Of a DNA stretch of 57,829 nt, positions 1-8,744 are shown in pieces. The stretch comes from Acidobacteriota bacterium (GTDB lineage Bacteria; Acidobacteriota; Terriglobia; Terriglobales; Acidobacteriaceae). Location of the stretch: assembly GCA_003225075.1 (NCBI GenBank), contig QIAP01000078.1:1-57829 (forward strand), in the 5' to 3' direction. Position numbers and translations under genes: made by a program. Position 1 is the stretch's first letter. The number at the start of each line of letters is the position of its first letter. The notes beneath the pieces are model-generated. The model was not told the origin of the DNA. It ran no database searches and saw only the letters and a program-made list of their open reading frames with translations.

Positions 1-293
1 TCTTGCGTCAACTTTTGTAGGTCGCCAGTGTCAAGCATTTGTTGAAGTTCCTGCAGCGAGGATGCAGGAAATGATCCTTCGTAAATGCGTGAGCGATTAG
101 GCGCCGTGCGTTCCAGGTGAAATTGGCCATCGCCGCGCACCAGAATGCACACATTCTCAGCGCGTGTTCCCCGTTCCATCCGAAGCAGATAGGTAGGGGA
201 TGCAGGAGACGCAGAGTCCTCTCCGAAGGCTGGCCGAGCCGTGAGAAGATAACCGGCCAAAATAAACAAGAGAAACCGCTTCATGTACATCAT
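1..293 (-). CDS. Exported protein of unknown function, C-terminus cut off by window edge
   Basis: This reading frame stays open from an ATG at 291-293 to the window edge, so only about 97 N-terminal residues are seen. The start is ambiguous: the first residues are MMYMKRFLLF, and the third Met (282-284) gives the more usual signal peptide beginning MKRFLLFILAG. A basic start, a hydrophobic stretch and a likely cleavage site near ARPAFG indicate export. The mature part holds no motif I recognise and ends in a Gln/Leu-rich stretch at the edge. Export is well supported by the sequence; function is unknown. Confidence 0.7.
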   Translation of the reverse strand, partial: MMYMKRFLLFILAGYLLTARPAFGEDSASPASPTYLLRMERGTRAENVCILVRGDGQFHLERTAPNRSRIYEGSFPASSLQELQQMLDTGDLQKLTQ

Positions 294-421
294 AGCGGCA
301 GATTTAATCACAGAATGTAATAGACAGTCAGCAAAATTGTAGGTCATCGTTCTTGACAGTCGCTGTTGGCGGGTCCTATCGACGCCATGTCTTGCAGCCG
401 GGTAGCAGAATCCTACTTCCA

Positions 422-1183
422 TCACTTCCCAAACATCGGGTAGTGACTGGCGGCGCCCATGAAGAAGAGCATGGGAATGGAGAAGAAGGCGTTAGCACGC
501 GAGGTTAGGAATGCCATGCGGGCCATGGCTTTTGATTTTTCTGGAATTGGAGTGCCGTTGGTGGCGTTATCTCTTGTCCACAAGATCAGGCGCTTCTGAA
601 TACGCCAGATCACGCCCCAGACGTTCAGCATCATCATCCAGCTAATTCCGCCACCGATGCCGATGGAGAGCAGACGATTGCTTTCCCATCCATGATTGTT
701 CCAGCACAGAAAGAGCCAGGCAGCAATGACGATCACGACAGCGTAAATAGCCGCAAGGACTGGGCCTTTGTCCAAAACTCCTTTTCCGGGAATGAGACAG
801 GCATAAAGAATTGCCCAGACGATGGTCCAAATCAGAAAGAACCTGCCCATAACCGCGCCAGGGCTACCGCCGCCGTTGTGGGCGTCCGCGCCGACGATAT
901 TGCCCCAATAGGCTAGTCCCGCCACTACCGTGACCACGGCAGCCCAGCGGAACCACCACAATGCCCGCGGCATCAGGCTGGGGATGACCTTGCCTTTAGT
1001 CGGCGCGTCCAATTCCTTCATAAACGGCACGTTGACCAGGTTGAAAAAGTATAGGAGTCCAATCCAGGTGATGCCGGCGAGGAAGTGGATCCAGCGAAGC
1101 AGCATGAGGAATGTTGCGTTGGCATCGGGTAGAGCAATGTTGGGCGCCGGCGCGAACATCGCGATATGGTATGGACTGGGCAT
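422..1183 (-). CDS. PuuD/urate oxidase N-terminal-type integral membrane protein
   Basis: A 253-residue polytopic membrane protein. I see about seven hydrophobic segments and the motif LRWIHFLAGITWIGLLYFFN near residues 29-48, typical of the membrane domain of PuuD-type urate hydroxylases (Urate_ox_N family). Known PuuD proteins have a C-terminal cytochrome c domain. Here the protein ends after the membrane domain and has no CxxCH, so electron transfer would need a separate partner, or the protein has another role. GGAGGAACTC stands just before the ATG at 1183 and supports this start. It is transcribed divergently from hfq-hflX. Urate as substrate is not shown by the sequence. Confidence 0.75.
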   Translation of the reverse strand: MPSPYHIAMFAPAPNIALPDANATFLMLLRWIHFLAGITWIGLLYFFNLVNVPFMKELDAPTKGKVIPSLMPRALWWFRWAAVVTVVAGLAYWGNIVGADAHNGGGSPGAVMGRFFLIWTIVWAILYACLIPGKGVLDKGPVLAAIYAVVIVIAAWLFLCWNNHGWESNRLLSIGIGGGISWMMMLNVWGVIWRIQKRLILWTRDNATNGTPIPEKSKAMARMAFLTSRANAFFSIPMLFFMGAASHYPMFGK

Positions 1184-1389
1184 GAGTTCCTCCGGTGACT
1201 TTTAAAACGTCTTTGCCGGCGCACGGATTGTACAACAGGCTCGCGAAAGGTCCAGTAGCCTGGGTCAATTGACCTTGCAAGTCACACAGCTGAGTGTCAC
1301 TACATGTATCTGGCGGACGGCATCAGCAAGCTTTTTCCCGGTTCTCAGGTTGAAAACTCACGGGCAACGCCGTATCGTACTGGAGTTGT

Positions 1390-1411
1390 CTGCTGGGCTC
1401 TTTTCCAGCAG
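1390..1411 (+). promoter_or_regulatory. Hairpin in the leader of hfq
   Basis: CTGCTGG and CCAGCAG form a perfect 7-bp stem around the loop GCTCTTTT. It lies about 20 bases upstream of the hfq ribosome binding site (AAGGAG near 1433-1438). Hfq autoregulates its own mRNA in some bacteria, so a leader structure is plausible here. Regulation is inference from position only. Confidence 0.35.
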
Positions 1412-1446
1412 TTTATCCGCAGCAGCCGGGAAAAGGAGATCGGCAA

Positions 1447-1749
1447 ATGGAGACTAAGCCGGCGCAAAACATCCAGGACTCTTTTCTCAATACCGCCCGT
1501 AAAGAGAAAACTACGATTACTATTTACCTGATCAGCGGAGTCAAGCTAACGGGACGCATCCGATCATTCGACAAGTACTCGGTGGTGCTGGAGACCAACA
1601 ATCAAGAGCAGCTCATCTTCAAGCATGCGATCTCCACGGTCGTTATGGGAAGGCTGCTGCACTCGAGCCATGCGGAGGCAAAACCGGCCGGCACCGCGCA
1701 AGGGGCGCCCACCGAGATAACTCCCAGCGCATCGGGCACGGAAGGATAA
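1447..1749 (+). CDS. hfq: RNA chaperone Hfq
   Basis: Sm-like RNA chaperone that pairs small RNAs with mRNAs as a homohexamer. The 100-residue protein has the N-terminal NIQDSFLN motif (8-15), the Sm1 region (about 24-50) and the Sm2 signature FKHAIST (58-64), with the Lys-His pair that binds uridine at the proximal face. The C-terminal 30 residues are Ala/Pro/Thr-rich and look disordered, as in other long-tailed Hfq proteins. An AAGGAG site precedes the ATG. hflX follows after only 12 bases, the classic hfq-hflX order, which supports a shared transcript. Confidence 0.96.
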   Translation: METKPAQNIQDSFLNTARKEKTTITIYLISGVKLTGRIRSFDKYSVVLETNNQEQLIFKHAISTVVMGRLLHSSHAEAKPAGTAQGAPTEITPSASGTEG

Positions 1750-1761
1750 GGCGTTTCCGGA

Positions 1762-3267
1762 TTGCGCAGGTCTGATTCCAAACGTTCTAATGTTACACGC
1801 AGCCTGCTAAGCCATGCGGGCCAGAGCGGCCATCCTGGTGATCTGCAGCAGCGCGAGGGAAGTAATTCGTTAGCGAAGCCTTACTCCGCTAAGTCATCCT
1901 CGGTTCATGATCGGCAACACGAGCGCGCCTTCCTCGTAGGTCTTGATTACCGCAGGCGGCGCGCATCAACTAATGTGAAGGCTGGCAAGGACCCCGTCAC
2001 TTCGGTGGCGCGGGCGGCACGCGACTCGGCTGTTAAAGGGGCGGCTATTTCCCGGCCGCCCAATATACCGGAGTTTAGCGCCGAGGAATCGCTCGACGAG
2101 TTGCGCGCTCTCGCGGGTAGTGCGGGTGCCGAGATTGTCGGCGAATTTCTGCAGCGTCGCGACCGTCCCGATCCGGCCACGCTGATCGGGCGCGGCAAAG
2201 TCGCGGAAATTGCGGGGGCGGCTGCCTCGGTATCGGCAGACCTCATTCTCTTCGATCACGATCTCTCTCCTTCTCAACAACGGAATATCGAAAAAGTTGT
2301 CGGGACACGAGTGATCGACCGTACGCAACTTATCCTCGACATCTTTGCCCGGCACGCGCGCACGCGCGAGGGTCAGTTACAGGTGGAACTGGCACAACTG
2401 CAATACATGCTCCCGCGGCTGGCAGGACGCGGAATTGAGATGTCGCAGTTGGGTGGCGGGATTGGCACTCGCGGTCCCGGGGAAACTCAGCTAGAGACCG
2501 ATCGACGGAAAATATATCGCCGCGTTCGTCACGTAAAGGAGGAGCTGGAGAACGTCCGGCGTATCCGGACGCAACAGCGGCAAAGGCGGGAATCCGTGCC
2601 GATGGCGTTGGTGGCGCTAGTCGGATACACGAATGCAGGAAAGTCCACCCTGTTTAATGCATTGACCAAGGCGGCGGTGCTGGAGTCGCCGAAGATGTTC
2701 GCCACATTGGATCCAACGATCCGTTCCGTAGAGCTTCCGTCCCGGCGCAAGATATTGTTGTCGGATACAGTCGGGTTTATCCGCAATTTGCCACACACGC
2801 TCGTTTCGGCTTTTCGGGCGACCTTGGAAGAAGTCCAACGGACGGCGCTGGTCGTGCAGGTGTCCGATGCCAGCAGCCCGCTTTCTGCCGAACAAGATGC
2901 CCAGGTGGAGCTTGTCCTCAAAGAACTCGAGGCGGAGAAAAAGCCACGCATTCGAGTGATGAACAAAATTGATTTGTTGCTTCCAGCGCAGCGGGATTCT
3001 TTGCGTGACGATGCCGTAACCATCCATATCTCGGCCGCGCAAGGAATTGGACTAGGGTCGCTCCTCGAAAAAATTGACGAGATGATCAGTGAGGACCAGG
3101 TGAGCCGCGTAAGGCTGCGTGTCCCGCAGAAGGAAGGCAAGGCTTTGGCGTTGCTGCAGGCGCAGGCGCGAGTTTATTCCCGCACCTATAAGGATGGCCT
3201 TGTGGATTTGGAGGTTGAGGCGCCGGCCTCGGTTTTGAGAAAGATGAAGGCCTTTCTTGTGAGATAG
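1762..3267 (+). CDS. hflX: Ribosome-associated GTPase HflX
   Basis: GTPase of the OBG-HflX group that binds the large ribosomal subunit and splits or rescues ribosomes under stress. The HflX N-terminal domain (about residues 50-270) carries the family motif [21 protein letters not shown] in near-canonical form. The G domain follows: GYTNAGKST (about 288-296), DTVGFI (about 335) and NKID (about 402). The protein is 501 residues against about 430 in most family members. The frame opens at a TTG at 1762 and has no in-frame ATG before the conserved region, so the first 50-60 Ser/Arg-rich residues may not be translated. It forms an operon with hfq. Confidence 0.95.
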   Translation: MRRSDSKRSNVTRSLLSHAGQSGHPGDLQQREGSNSLAKPYSAKSSSVHDRQHERAFLVGLDYRRRRASTNVKAGKDPVTSVARAARDSAVKGAAISRPPNIPEFSAEESLDELRALAGSAGAEIVGEFLQRRDRPDPATLIGRGKVAEIAGAAASVSADLILFDHDLSPSQQRNIEKVVGTRVIDRTQLILDIFARHARTREGQLQVELAQLQYMLPRLAGRGIEMSQLGGGIGTRGPGETQLETDRRKIYRRVRHVKEELENVRRIRTQQRQRRESVPMALVALVGYTNAGKSTLFNALTKAAVLESPKMFATLDPTIRSVELPSRRKILLSDTVGFIRNLPHTLVSAFRATLEEVQRTALVVQVSDASSPLSAEQDAQVELVLKELEAEKKPRIRVMNKIDLLLPAQRDSLRDDAVTIHISAAQGIGLGSLLEKIDEMISEDQVSRVRLRVPQKEGKALALLQAQARVYSRTYKDGLVDLEVEAPASVLRKMKAFLVR

Positions 3268-3620
3268 AGAAAAGGGCGCCGCTTGTGGCTAGGAGCTACG
3301 TCTACAATTATCCGTAAAATTAAAATGGGCCGGCAACCAAGAAGCGGTGACATTCCTTGGCTATCGGCCCACTCGATCCTGAATTGGATCGGAGGTGATA
3401 TGTCTATGGTAGACCACTGGTGCCAGATGTCAAGGGTAACTTCAACGGAACTCCGAAAAAATGAATTTGTTCGAATATGCTTGACACAGAAGGAGATGGA
3501 GGCACAGCAGTCATAGCTCAGTCAACATCCCGCAACACTTTGGCTGAAACGGCCCCGAGCTTTGTCCGCGTCACCGTGAGATAATTTTGTTTCTTCGACT
3601 CTCTCTCCTAAGGATCAACT
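3268..3620. other. Intergenic region between hflX and yggX
   Basis: About 350 bases without a convincing gene. A 77-codon frame at 3283-3516 has no ribosome binding site and no family character, so I do not call it. The only clear structure is the long hairpin at 3326-3371, listed separately. Confidence 0.5.
3326..3371. repeat. Two-tier inverted repeat
   Basis: TGGGCCG (3326-3332) pairs with CGGCCCA (3365-3371), and inside it CCAAG (3337-3341) pairs with CTTGG (3356-3360), separated by a symmetric GCAA/CTAT internal loop. No T-run follows, so it does not look like a standard intrinsic terminator. It could be a structured leader, an RNA element or an operator. Confidence 0.5.
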
Positions 3621-3899
3621 ATGGCAGAACGTAAGGTTTTTTGCGCCAAGCTGCACAAGGAGCTGCCGGGTCTGGACGAGCCGCCTTTTGATAACGAACT
3701 CGGTAGGAAAGTGTATGACAGCGTATCCCGCGACGCTTGGCACATGTGGATGGAACACTGCAAGATGCTGCTTAACGAATACCGTCTGAATCCGGCGCGC
3801 AAGGAGGATCAGGCAGCGATCGTCAAACAGATGGAACAATTCTTTTTTGGCGAAGGTGCTGCTTTGCCGAAAGAGTATGTCCCGCCCATCCAGAAATAG
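3621..3899 (+). CDS. yggX: YggX-family Fe(II) trafficking / oxidative damage protection protein
   Basis: A small cytosolic protein of the YggX family, which in enterobacteria protects iron-sulfur clusters from oxidation. The 92 residues match the family length. They show the expected order: an early FCAKLHKELPGLDEPPF with one conserved Cys, then WHMWMEHCKMLLNEYRL, then a C-terminal EEFF-like stretch (here QFFFGEG). AAGGATC upstream of the ATG at 3621 serves as a weak ribosome binding site. It is convergent with the flavin oxidoreductase, 15 bases away. The family call is strong; the physiological role is from known homologues. Confidence 0.92.
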   Translation: MAERKVFCAKLHKELPGLDEPPFDNELGRKVYDSVSRDAWHMWMEHCKMLLNEYRLNPARKEDQAAIVKQMEQFFFGEGAALPKEYVPPIQK

Positions 3900-3914
3900 G
3901 CTTCGTTAGAGGTT

Positions 3915-5468
3915 CTAGTCCAATTCCTTCTGTCCTGCGGCGAATGCGACGCTCTCCCGCGCCGCTTGTTTGCCGAGTGCCGCAATCACTTCTTTGCCGG
4001 CTCTATCGGCGGCCTTCAATGCGGTGGAATAGTCGGTTACTCCGCCTTCAGAATCGGAATGTGCGAAGAAAATATTGCCGAACGGCTTCCGCAGTTTGGG
4101 TGCAAGGCGTGTAAGCACGCCCGGTGCTGAAACGTACATGGGATGACCCCGCCGGTAGATGTGTACTTCTTCCACCTTGGATTTCGCCCCCGGAAACCAG
4201 ACATCAAGTTGATCAACGACCTTTTGGCCGAAGCTGATGCAATAGTCGTCTTTCAGCAATCGGGATCGCTCCTCTTCCGGACGCGGCACGTAGCAAGTAA
4301 GCACCGCCGGACGATTGATTTCTTTGTTGTCGCGGTTCATCACCCAGTCGGCGACGTTAAAATCGACGATAATGCTGGGCGCAGGAATGTTGGTGTCGAA
4401 GGATCCGTTGTAGATGACCTGGTTGGAGCAGACATTCACCACCAGATAGGGTTGGTAGCGCATCTCGTCCATGGCGTCCAGATGCTCTTTGTCGAGACCC
4501 TTCACTATTTTCTTGGTGATAAATTTGGGCGAGGCCATCACAACGGCCCTTGCCGCCACCGTCTTCACAGCATCATTTTCCGAGTAGCCGACCAGGATCT
4601 TGCTGCCCTTCGGTTCTACTTGCACGACGGTCGTGCCTTTGCGCAACCGCCCGGGAACCAGCTTCTGGAGCCGTTCTTCGAGGGCCAGCGAAATCCGCCC
4701 GAGCCCTCCATCCCATGTGAACCGGTCCGGTTGCACGCCGCCGCCCCAGATCATCGACTGGGCTCCCACTAACGCAGAAGTATTCTCGGCGTCGGCGCCC
4801 CAGTTGTTCCGACCGAAGTTGTCAAACCATGCCTTCAACTCGGGACCGTAAGGCCTCAGCAACTCCGCGAAGGTCATGTTGTCGAGTTTCTCGACGTTCT
4901 TTTCGTCTTTCTCCGTGTCGAGCGCCTTCATATCCTTTTGGAACCTGGCAAAGTTTTCTTTAACACCTTCTGGATAGGGTGCTTTCCGAAAACCTCCATT
5001 CCAGAATTCGGGTACCAGCGTGTTGTTGATAATGGCGGCATCCACGCTACGAATGGGATGGATTTCCATTCCGCCTTCGCGGCAGAGAGCCTTGACTGCT
5101 TCGTCTTCCTGGTAAGCGGCTCCGGTCGAATACCACTGCCCGCGCCACTGTTCGCTGATGGCATTTCCCCCGAGGCGAGGTTCTTTCTCCAAAAGCAGCA
5201 GATTGAGATTGCGGAGCTTGTAGGCGGTCATCAATCCACTAGGACCGCCACCGACGATCACTACCTCGTACTCAGCGGAAGGTGCAGGAAGGGTGAACTG
5301 CGCACCATCCCGCACCTGATGACAGATCTTATTCTGCTCGCTGCCGAGGTTGGTATTGAGGCTTGCCGCCGCCCACAGGCTCGAAGGAAGTGGACAGGCT
5401 GCGGCTACAGCGCCCCCGACCAGGTAGCGGATTGCCTGACGCCGGGAAGGGTTCTGCGGATCGTTCAT
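3915..5468 (-). CDS. Tat-exported FAD-dependent amine oxidase / protoporphyrinogen-oxidase-like oxidoreductase
   Basis: 517 residues. The N-terminus has SRRQAIRYLVGGAVAAAC, a twin-arginine followed by a hydrophobic stretch, so export folded through Tat is likely; a TatA homologue lies at 28.7 kb. A Rossmann FAD site VVIVGGGPSGLM sits at residues 69-80, followed by LLLLEKEPRLGGNA as expected for NAD(P)-binding/amine oxidase flavoproteins. A C-terminal FAHSDSEGGVTDYSTALKAA is typical of the second FAD contact in amine oxidases. The substrate cannot be told from the sequence. Confidence 0.82.
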   Translation of the reverse strand: MNDPQNPSRRQAIRYLVGGAVAAACPLPSSLWAAASLNTNLGSEQNKICHQVRDGAQFTLPAPSAEYEVVIVGGGPSGLMTAYKLRNLNLLLLEKEPRLGGNAISEQWRGQWYSTGAAYQEDEAVKALCREGGMEIHPIRSVDAAIINNTLVPEFWNGGFRKAPYPEGVKENFARFQKDMKALDTEKDEKNVEKLDNMTFAELLRPYGPELKAWFDNFGRNNWGADAENTSALVGAQSMIWGGGVQPDRFTWDGGLGRISLALEERLQKLVPGRLRKGTTVVQVEPKGSKILVGYSENDAVKTVAARAVVMASPKFITKKIVKGLDKEHLDAMDEMRYQPYLVVNVCSNQVIYNGSFDTNIPAPSIIVDFNVADWVMNRDNKEINRPAVLTCYVPRPEEERSRLLKDDYCISFGQKVVDQLDVWFPGAKSKVEEVHIYRRGHPMYVSAPGVLTRLAPKLRKPFGNIFFAHSDSEGGVTDYSTALKAADRAGKEVIAALGKQAARESVAFAAGQKELD

Positions 5469-5613
5469 GTTGGCTCCTGCAAGCGCCGCATCATTGTATG
5501 GATTTGACTGGAAAATTTCAGCCCTTTGCTTAAAAAGAAGAGAGCCGGATCAAGAAACTATGCGTCTCGATCGTTATCCTTGCTCCTGCTTGCGAGGGAG
5601 TTTTCAAAAACGT

Positions 5614-6198
5614 TTAAAAATTGAGCACCAGGCCAGTAGAAAAACGAAAATCATCTTGCTTATTGCTAAAAAAACGGGTCTGAAGGTAGTCGCCCTGCAC
5701 GCGCCAGCCAAGCAAGGGCAGAAGATGATAGTCGATTCCGCCACCAATGGCCGTGGCAAAAGAGGTGTCAGAGTTCGAAGTTCCACTCCCATTCAAATTA
5801 ATATGCGCCGCGCCGAACAAGGCGTGGGCAAACGGACGAACCTTTCCCACCGAGACAGAAACTCGTGGACCAAGCAGGAAGTTGTATTCCTTCACATTCT
5901 GGTGAATGGGGGAACATGGGGGCTGTGCCAAGGTGCAGTCGATCGGGGCCGCAAACGTGGTCGAGCCATAATGACCGCTGACATCCGCCACAATTCCAAG
6001 GAAAGGGAGGAACTTGCCTTCCAGGGAACCCTCCCATCCGTTCAGGTTACTGCGATCCGTATTGAAAGCCCCGGGCTGTGACGTTCCAGCACGGTTATAG
6101 GAATATCCAACGAAGACATTGCCTTTAGGCAGAATCTGCGCATTCAGCGCGCTCGTGAGCAAAAAGAGTGTAAAGACAAACGCGCCGGATCTGCACAT
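5614..6198 (-). CDS. Outer-membrane beta-barrel protein (OmpA-like porin fold)
   Basis: 194 residues with a signal peptide ending at ALNAQ and a mature part of alternating polar/hydrophobic strands. It ends in LNF, the C-terminal Phe that marks substrates of the barrel assembly machinery. Motifs such as VFVGYSYNR and WRVQGDYLQTRFFSNKQDDF recur in the next gene upstream, so the two are paralogues. GAGGATATTGTC precedes the ATG. Small eight-stranded barrels of this kind are numerous in Acidobacteriota; ligand or role is unknown. Confidence 0.85.
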   Translation of the reverse strand: MCRSGAFVFTLFLLTSALNAQILPKGNVFVGYSYNRAGTSQPGAFNTDRSNLNGWEGSLEGKFLPFLGIVADVSGHYGSTTFAAPIDCTLAQPPCSPIHQNVKEYNFLLGPRVSVSVGKVRPFAHALFGAAHINLNGSGTSNSDTSFATAIGGGIDYHLLPLLGWRVQGDYLQTRFFSNKQDDFRFSTGLVLNF

Positions 6199-6368
6199 GA
6201 CAATATCCTCCTCGAGCTAAAAGTTCCGAAACTGAGATTTCGCAGTTGGATGCGAGCGGCGGTTCGGAGGATGCTGGCGGACCAAGAAGGCTTCGGCCGC
6301 GGCCCCGGCGCCGGGAGCGAGATCCCGTGGGGGAAGCTCATCCTAACGGCAAAAATGAGATTCGTGAC

Positions 6369-7004
6369 TTACGGCGTCGTCAACGTTCGCGGCTTCTTCT
6401 CTTTGCCCACCAAGCGAAAAACAATTCCAGTAGACAGTCGGAAGTTGTCCTGTTTGCTTTTTAGGAAGTTGGTGTGGAGATAGTCGGCCTGTACGCGCCA
6501 CGCAAGTTTGCGAGTCATGGTGTAATCGGCACCAGCACCTAGGGTGTAAGCGAACTTTCCATCAGTTACTGCAAATTCCGGGACTTTGCCGCTAAGGCGC
6601 GCGCGTCCAAAGAGAACCTCCACGTACGGGGTGAACTTGTCCCACTTGCGATAAGGCAATTGCGCCCCGAACAGGAAGGTATACAGTCGTGTCTTTACGG
6701 GGAAAGTCGTTACCTGCGTCGGACAAAAGGGAGGACAAGGTGGGAAGGGTGTCGGATCGAGAACTGGAATCTGGGAAGTACCGTAGTCACCACCAAAATC
6801 CGCAACCAGCCCGAGCCGTTTTCCGGCAGTGATAGTAAATGTCGCGTCCCACCCGTTGAGGCCGACGCGATTGCCTGTCGAGAATGGATCGGCACCGGTA
6901 TAGGAATAGCCGCCGAAAACTTCCGCGAACGGTATCTTCTGTGCGTGCGACACATCGCACAACCACAGAAGCAGAACAAACCCCCAAACCCATCTTCTCA
7001 CCAT
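6369..7004 (-). CDS. Outer-membrane beta-barrel protein, paralogue of the 5614 gene
   Basis: 211 residues. The signal peptide ends around DVSHAQ. The barrel shares landmarks with its neighbour: VFGGYSYTGADPF near the start, WRVQADYLHTNFLKSKQDNF and RLSTGIVFRL near the end. It differs in a Pro/Cys-rich loop (DPTPFPPCPPFCPTQ) that aligns with the loop CTLAQPPCSPIHQ in the paralogue and is likely extracellular. The tail continues 12 residues past the barrel with basic residues, so it does not end in Phe. The 170-base spacer to the paralogue contains the perfect palindrome CCCGGCGCCGGG (6304-6315). Confidence 0.85.
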   Translation of the reverse strand: MVRRWVWGFVLLLWLCDVSHAQKIPFAEVFGGYSYTGADPFSTGNRVGLNGWDATFTITAGKRLGLVADFGGDYGTSQIPVLDPTPFPPCPPFCPTQVTTFPVKTRLYTFLFGAQLPYRKWDKFTPYVEVLFGRARLSGKVPEFAVTDGKFAYTLGAGADYTMTRKLAWRVQADYLHTNFLKSKQDNFRLSTGIVFRLVGKEKKPRTLTTP

Positions 7005-7258
7005 TCCCCCCTAAACCAATTGAATTGATAACTATGACAGGCTAACGACCTACTTGGCCGACCGGTATCAGCCGCACCCTGACATACAACTCACAATGCA
7101 GATTTCGTCTGAACTTAGACTCATTCTGGTAAATCTTACCGTGGCACAAGATATTCATTCGAAATAACTTGACGTCACGACCCAGACTGCTCTGGAAATT
7201 CACAACATTTTTATGATTTCGAAACAAATTCGTAATCAAGATCATTTAAGTTCTAAGC

Positions 7259-7684
7259 ATGACCATACCAAATATTCTTGCAGGCAGTACCATGATCGAG
7301 ACCTGCCCGGAGGAAAAAGAATTGTCCTTGCATATGGAAACGCAGCACCGGGGTGATGCCATTGTATTGCACTGCAAGGGGCGGATTGTCTTCCGTGACG
7401 AAGCTGCGGCACTATCGCGCACGGTAGGAGAATTGTTGCAGCGTACCCAACATCTTGTTGTCGAATTGAGCGGTGTAGAGGCCATCGACAGCGCAGGCCT
7501 TGGTGAACTGGTGCTTCTGCACATGTGGGCCGAGGGCAACAGGTATTCAGTCAAACTGGCTAGTCCCAGCAAGCGGGTGCGACATCTTTTACAAATTACC
7601 AACCTGGCATTAGTTTTTGAAATTTACGACACAGTCGATGATGCACTGGCTGCATTGCAAGAAAAGATGCGCCGCTCGGCTTAG
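7259..7684 (+). CDS. STAS-domain anti-sigma factor antagonist
   Basis: 141 residues, essentially one STAS domain (about 30-135) with the phosphorylation-site motif AIDSAGLGEL around residue 80. In SpoIIAA/RsbV-type proteins the Ser of DSxGL is phosphorylated by a partner kinase and controls release of a sigma factor. No anti-sigma kinase is adjacent, so its partner is elsewhere. The start is uncertain: the ATG at 7259 has a weak ribosome binding site, and Met codons at 7292 and 7334 are alternatives. It overlaps the convergent LysR gene by 4 bases. Confidence 0.85.
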   Translation: MTIPNILAGSTMIETCPEEKELSLHMETQHRGDAIVLHCKGRIVFRDEAAALSRTVGELLQRTQHLVVELSGVEAIDSAGLGELVLLHMWAEGNRYSVKLASPSKRVRHLLQITNLALVFEIYDTVDDALAALQEKMRRSA

Positions 7685-8604
7685 GCTTCGTTTTGGAACC
7701 TGTAATGACCAGCACGTTCCTGAGCAACTGCTTCTGCCACTTTAAGGAAAGCGCGTGCAGCGTGCGATAAGCTGGCCTCTTTGCGATAAATCAGACGAAG
7801 CTTGCGTTGCAGGCGAAGTTCGCGCACCGGCACGCGCACCAGTTCGCCGCGTGTGAGTTCGTTTTCCACGCTGATTTCAGGCACCAGTGCCACGCCATTA
7901 CCTGCGGCCACGAAGCGGGTGATCGCCTGTAATGTGGGCAACTCGGTATCCATATGCAGCGGCGTCTTGTGCCGTTTGAATGCTTGGATTACTTTTTCGC
8001 GATAGGGTGATGACACGATGTGCGCAACGAACGACTCTGCGCCCAGTTGCCGGATGCTCACATGATGGGCCTTCGCCAGTGGATGGCGGGGGGGAACCAC
8101 GAACACTAATTCGTCCAGGTAGACGACAATCGAGCGCAAATGCGGCTGCTGTGGATTGTAGGAGAGCACGCCCATTTCCACAGTGTGCCGAGCCAGGTCA
8201 TCGGGGATATGGCTGCCCAGAGACCGCTGCACTGTGATTTTGATCATGGGATGAAGACGCCGAAACTCTGCCAAAACCGGCAGCAAATACAGTGCAGTGA
8301 ATTCATTAGCGGCGATCGCCAGCTTGCCGGCATGCAATTCCCGAAGCTCGACTAGCGCTTCACGTGCGTCGTTACGCAGGTTGAGGAGTTTTTCTGCATA
8401 CTCTTGTAGTACGCGGCCGGCGTCCGTTAGCACACCTTCGCGAGAGGAACGATCAAAGAGCGGTTCGCCCACCCGCTCTTCCAGTTTGCGGATCGTCTGG
8501 CTAACCGCGGATTGCGTCCGGTACAGCTTTTCGGCGGCGCGCGAGAAACGTCCCTCCCGGGCGACCGCCAGGAACACTTCCAGTTGTGACAGGTCCATAT
8601 CCAT
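7681..8604 (-). CDS. LysR-family transcriptional regulator
   Basis: 307 residues, the normal LysR length. An N-terminal winged helix-turn-helix (about 4-63, with GRFSRAAEKLYRTQSAVSQT) is followed by a periplasmic-binding-like effector domain (about 90-300). It is transcribed divergently from leuA, separated by about 140 bases that contain a clear palindrome at 8659-8671. By analogy with other divergent LysR pairs it probably controls leuA-leuB and itself. That role is inference; the effector is unknown. Start ATG at 8604; the Met two codons later is also possible. Confidence 0.93.
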   Translation of the reverse strand: MDMDLSQLEVFLAVAREGRFSRAAEKLYRTQSAVSQTIRKLEERVGEPLFDRSSREGVLTDAGRVLQEYAEKLLNLRNDAREALVELRELHAGKLAIAANEFTALYLLPVLAEFRRLHPMIKITVQRSLGSHIPDDLARHTVEMGVLSYNPQQPHLRSIVVYLDELVFVVPPRHPLAKAHHVSIRQLGAESFVAHIVSSPYREKVIQAFKRHKTPLHMDTELPTLQAITRFVAAGNGVALVPEISVENELTRGELVRVPVRELRLQRKLRLIYRKEASLSHAARAFLKVAEAVAQERAGHYRFQNEA

Positions 8605-8658
8605 ACTTAAGCAAAACTTGCGGGGGCATTAGCTACGCTTACGTTCTTAAGTAATTCT

Positions 8659-8671
8659 TATGATAATCATA
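8659..8671. promoter_or_regulatory. Palindromic candidate operator in the lysR-leuA divergent region
   Basis: TATGAT-A-ATCATA is a perfect 13-bp palindrome of the T-N11-A type bound by LysR regulators, flanked by CTTA on the left and a further TTATAAG on the right. It lies midway between the two divergent start codons. Binding is inferred from symmetry and position. Confidence 0.55.
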
Positions 8672-8744
8672 GGATTATAAGCTTTGCTTTAACTCCCTGT
8701 CTACGTAGCATAGAAGTTTCATTACCCTTGGGAGGGCGTTGGCT

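Noticed and set aside
117-320. 67-codon plus-strand frame at the left edge
   Set aside because: It lies opposite the exported protein gene, has no start signals and reads as low-complexity Arg/Gly sequence.
3283-3516. 77-codon frame between hflX and yggX
   Set aside because: No ribosome binding site, no conserved motif, and it crosses the hairpin at 3326-3371.
5467-6081. 204-codon plus-strand frame opposite the outer-membrane barrel gene
   Set aside because: The minus-strand barrel has a signal peptide and C-terminal Phe; this frame is its shadow.
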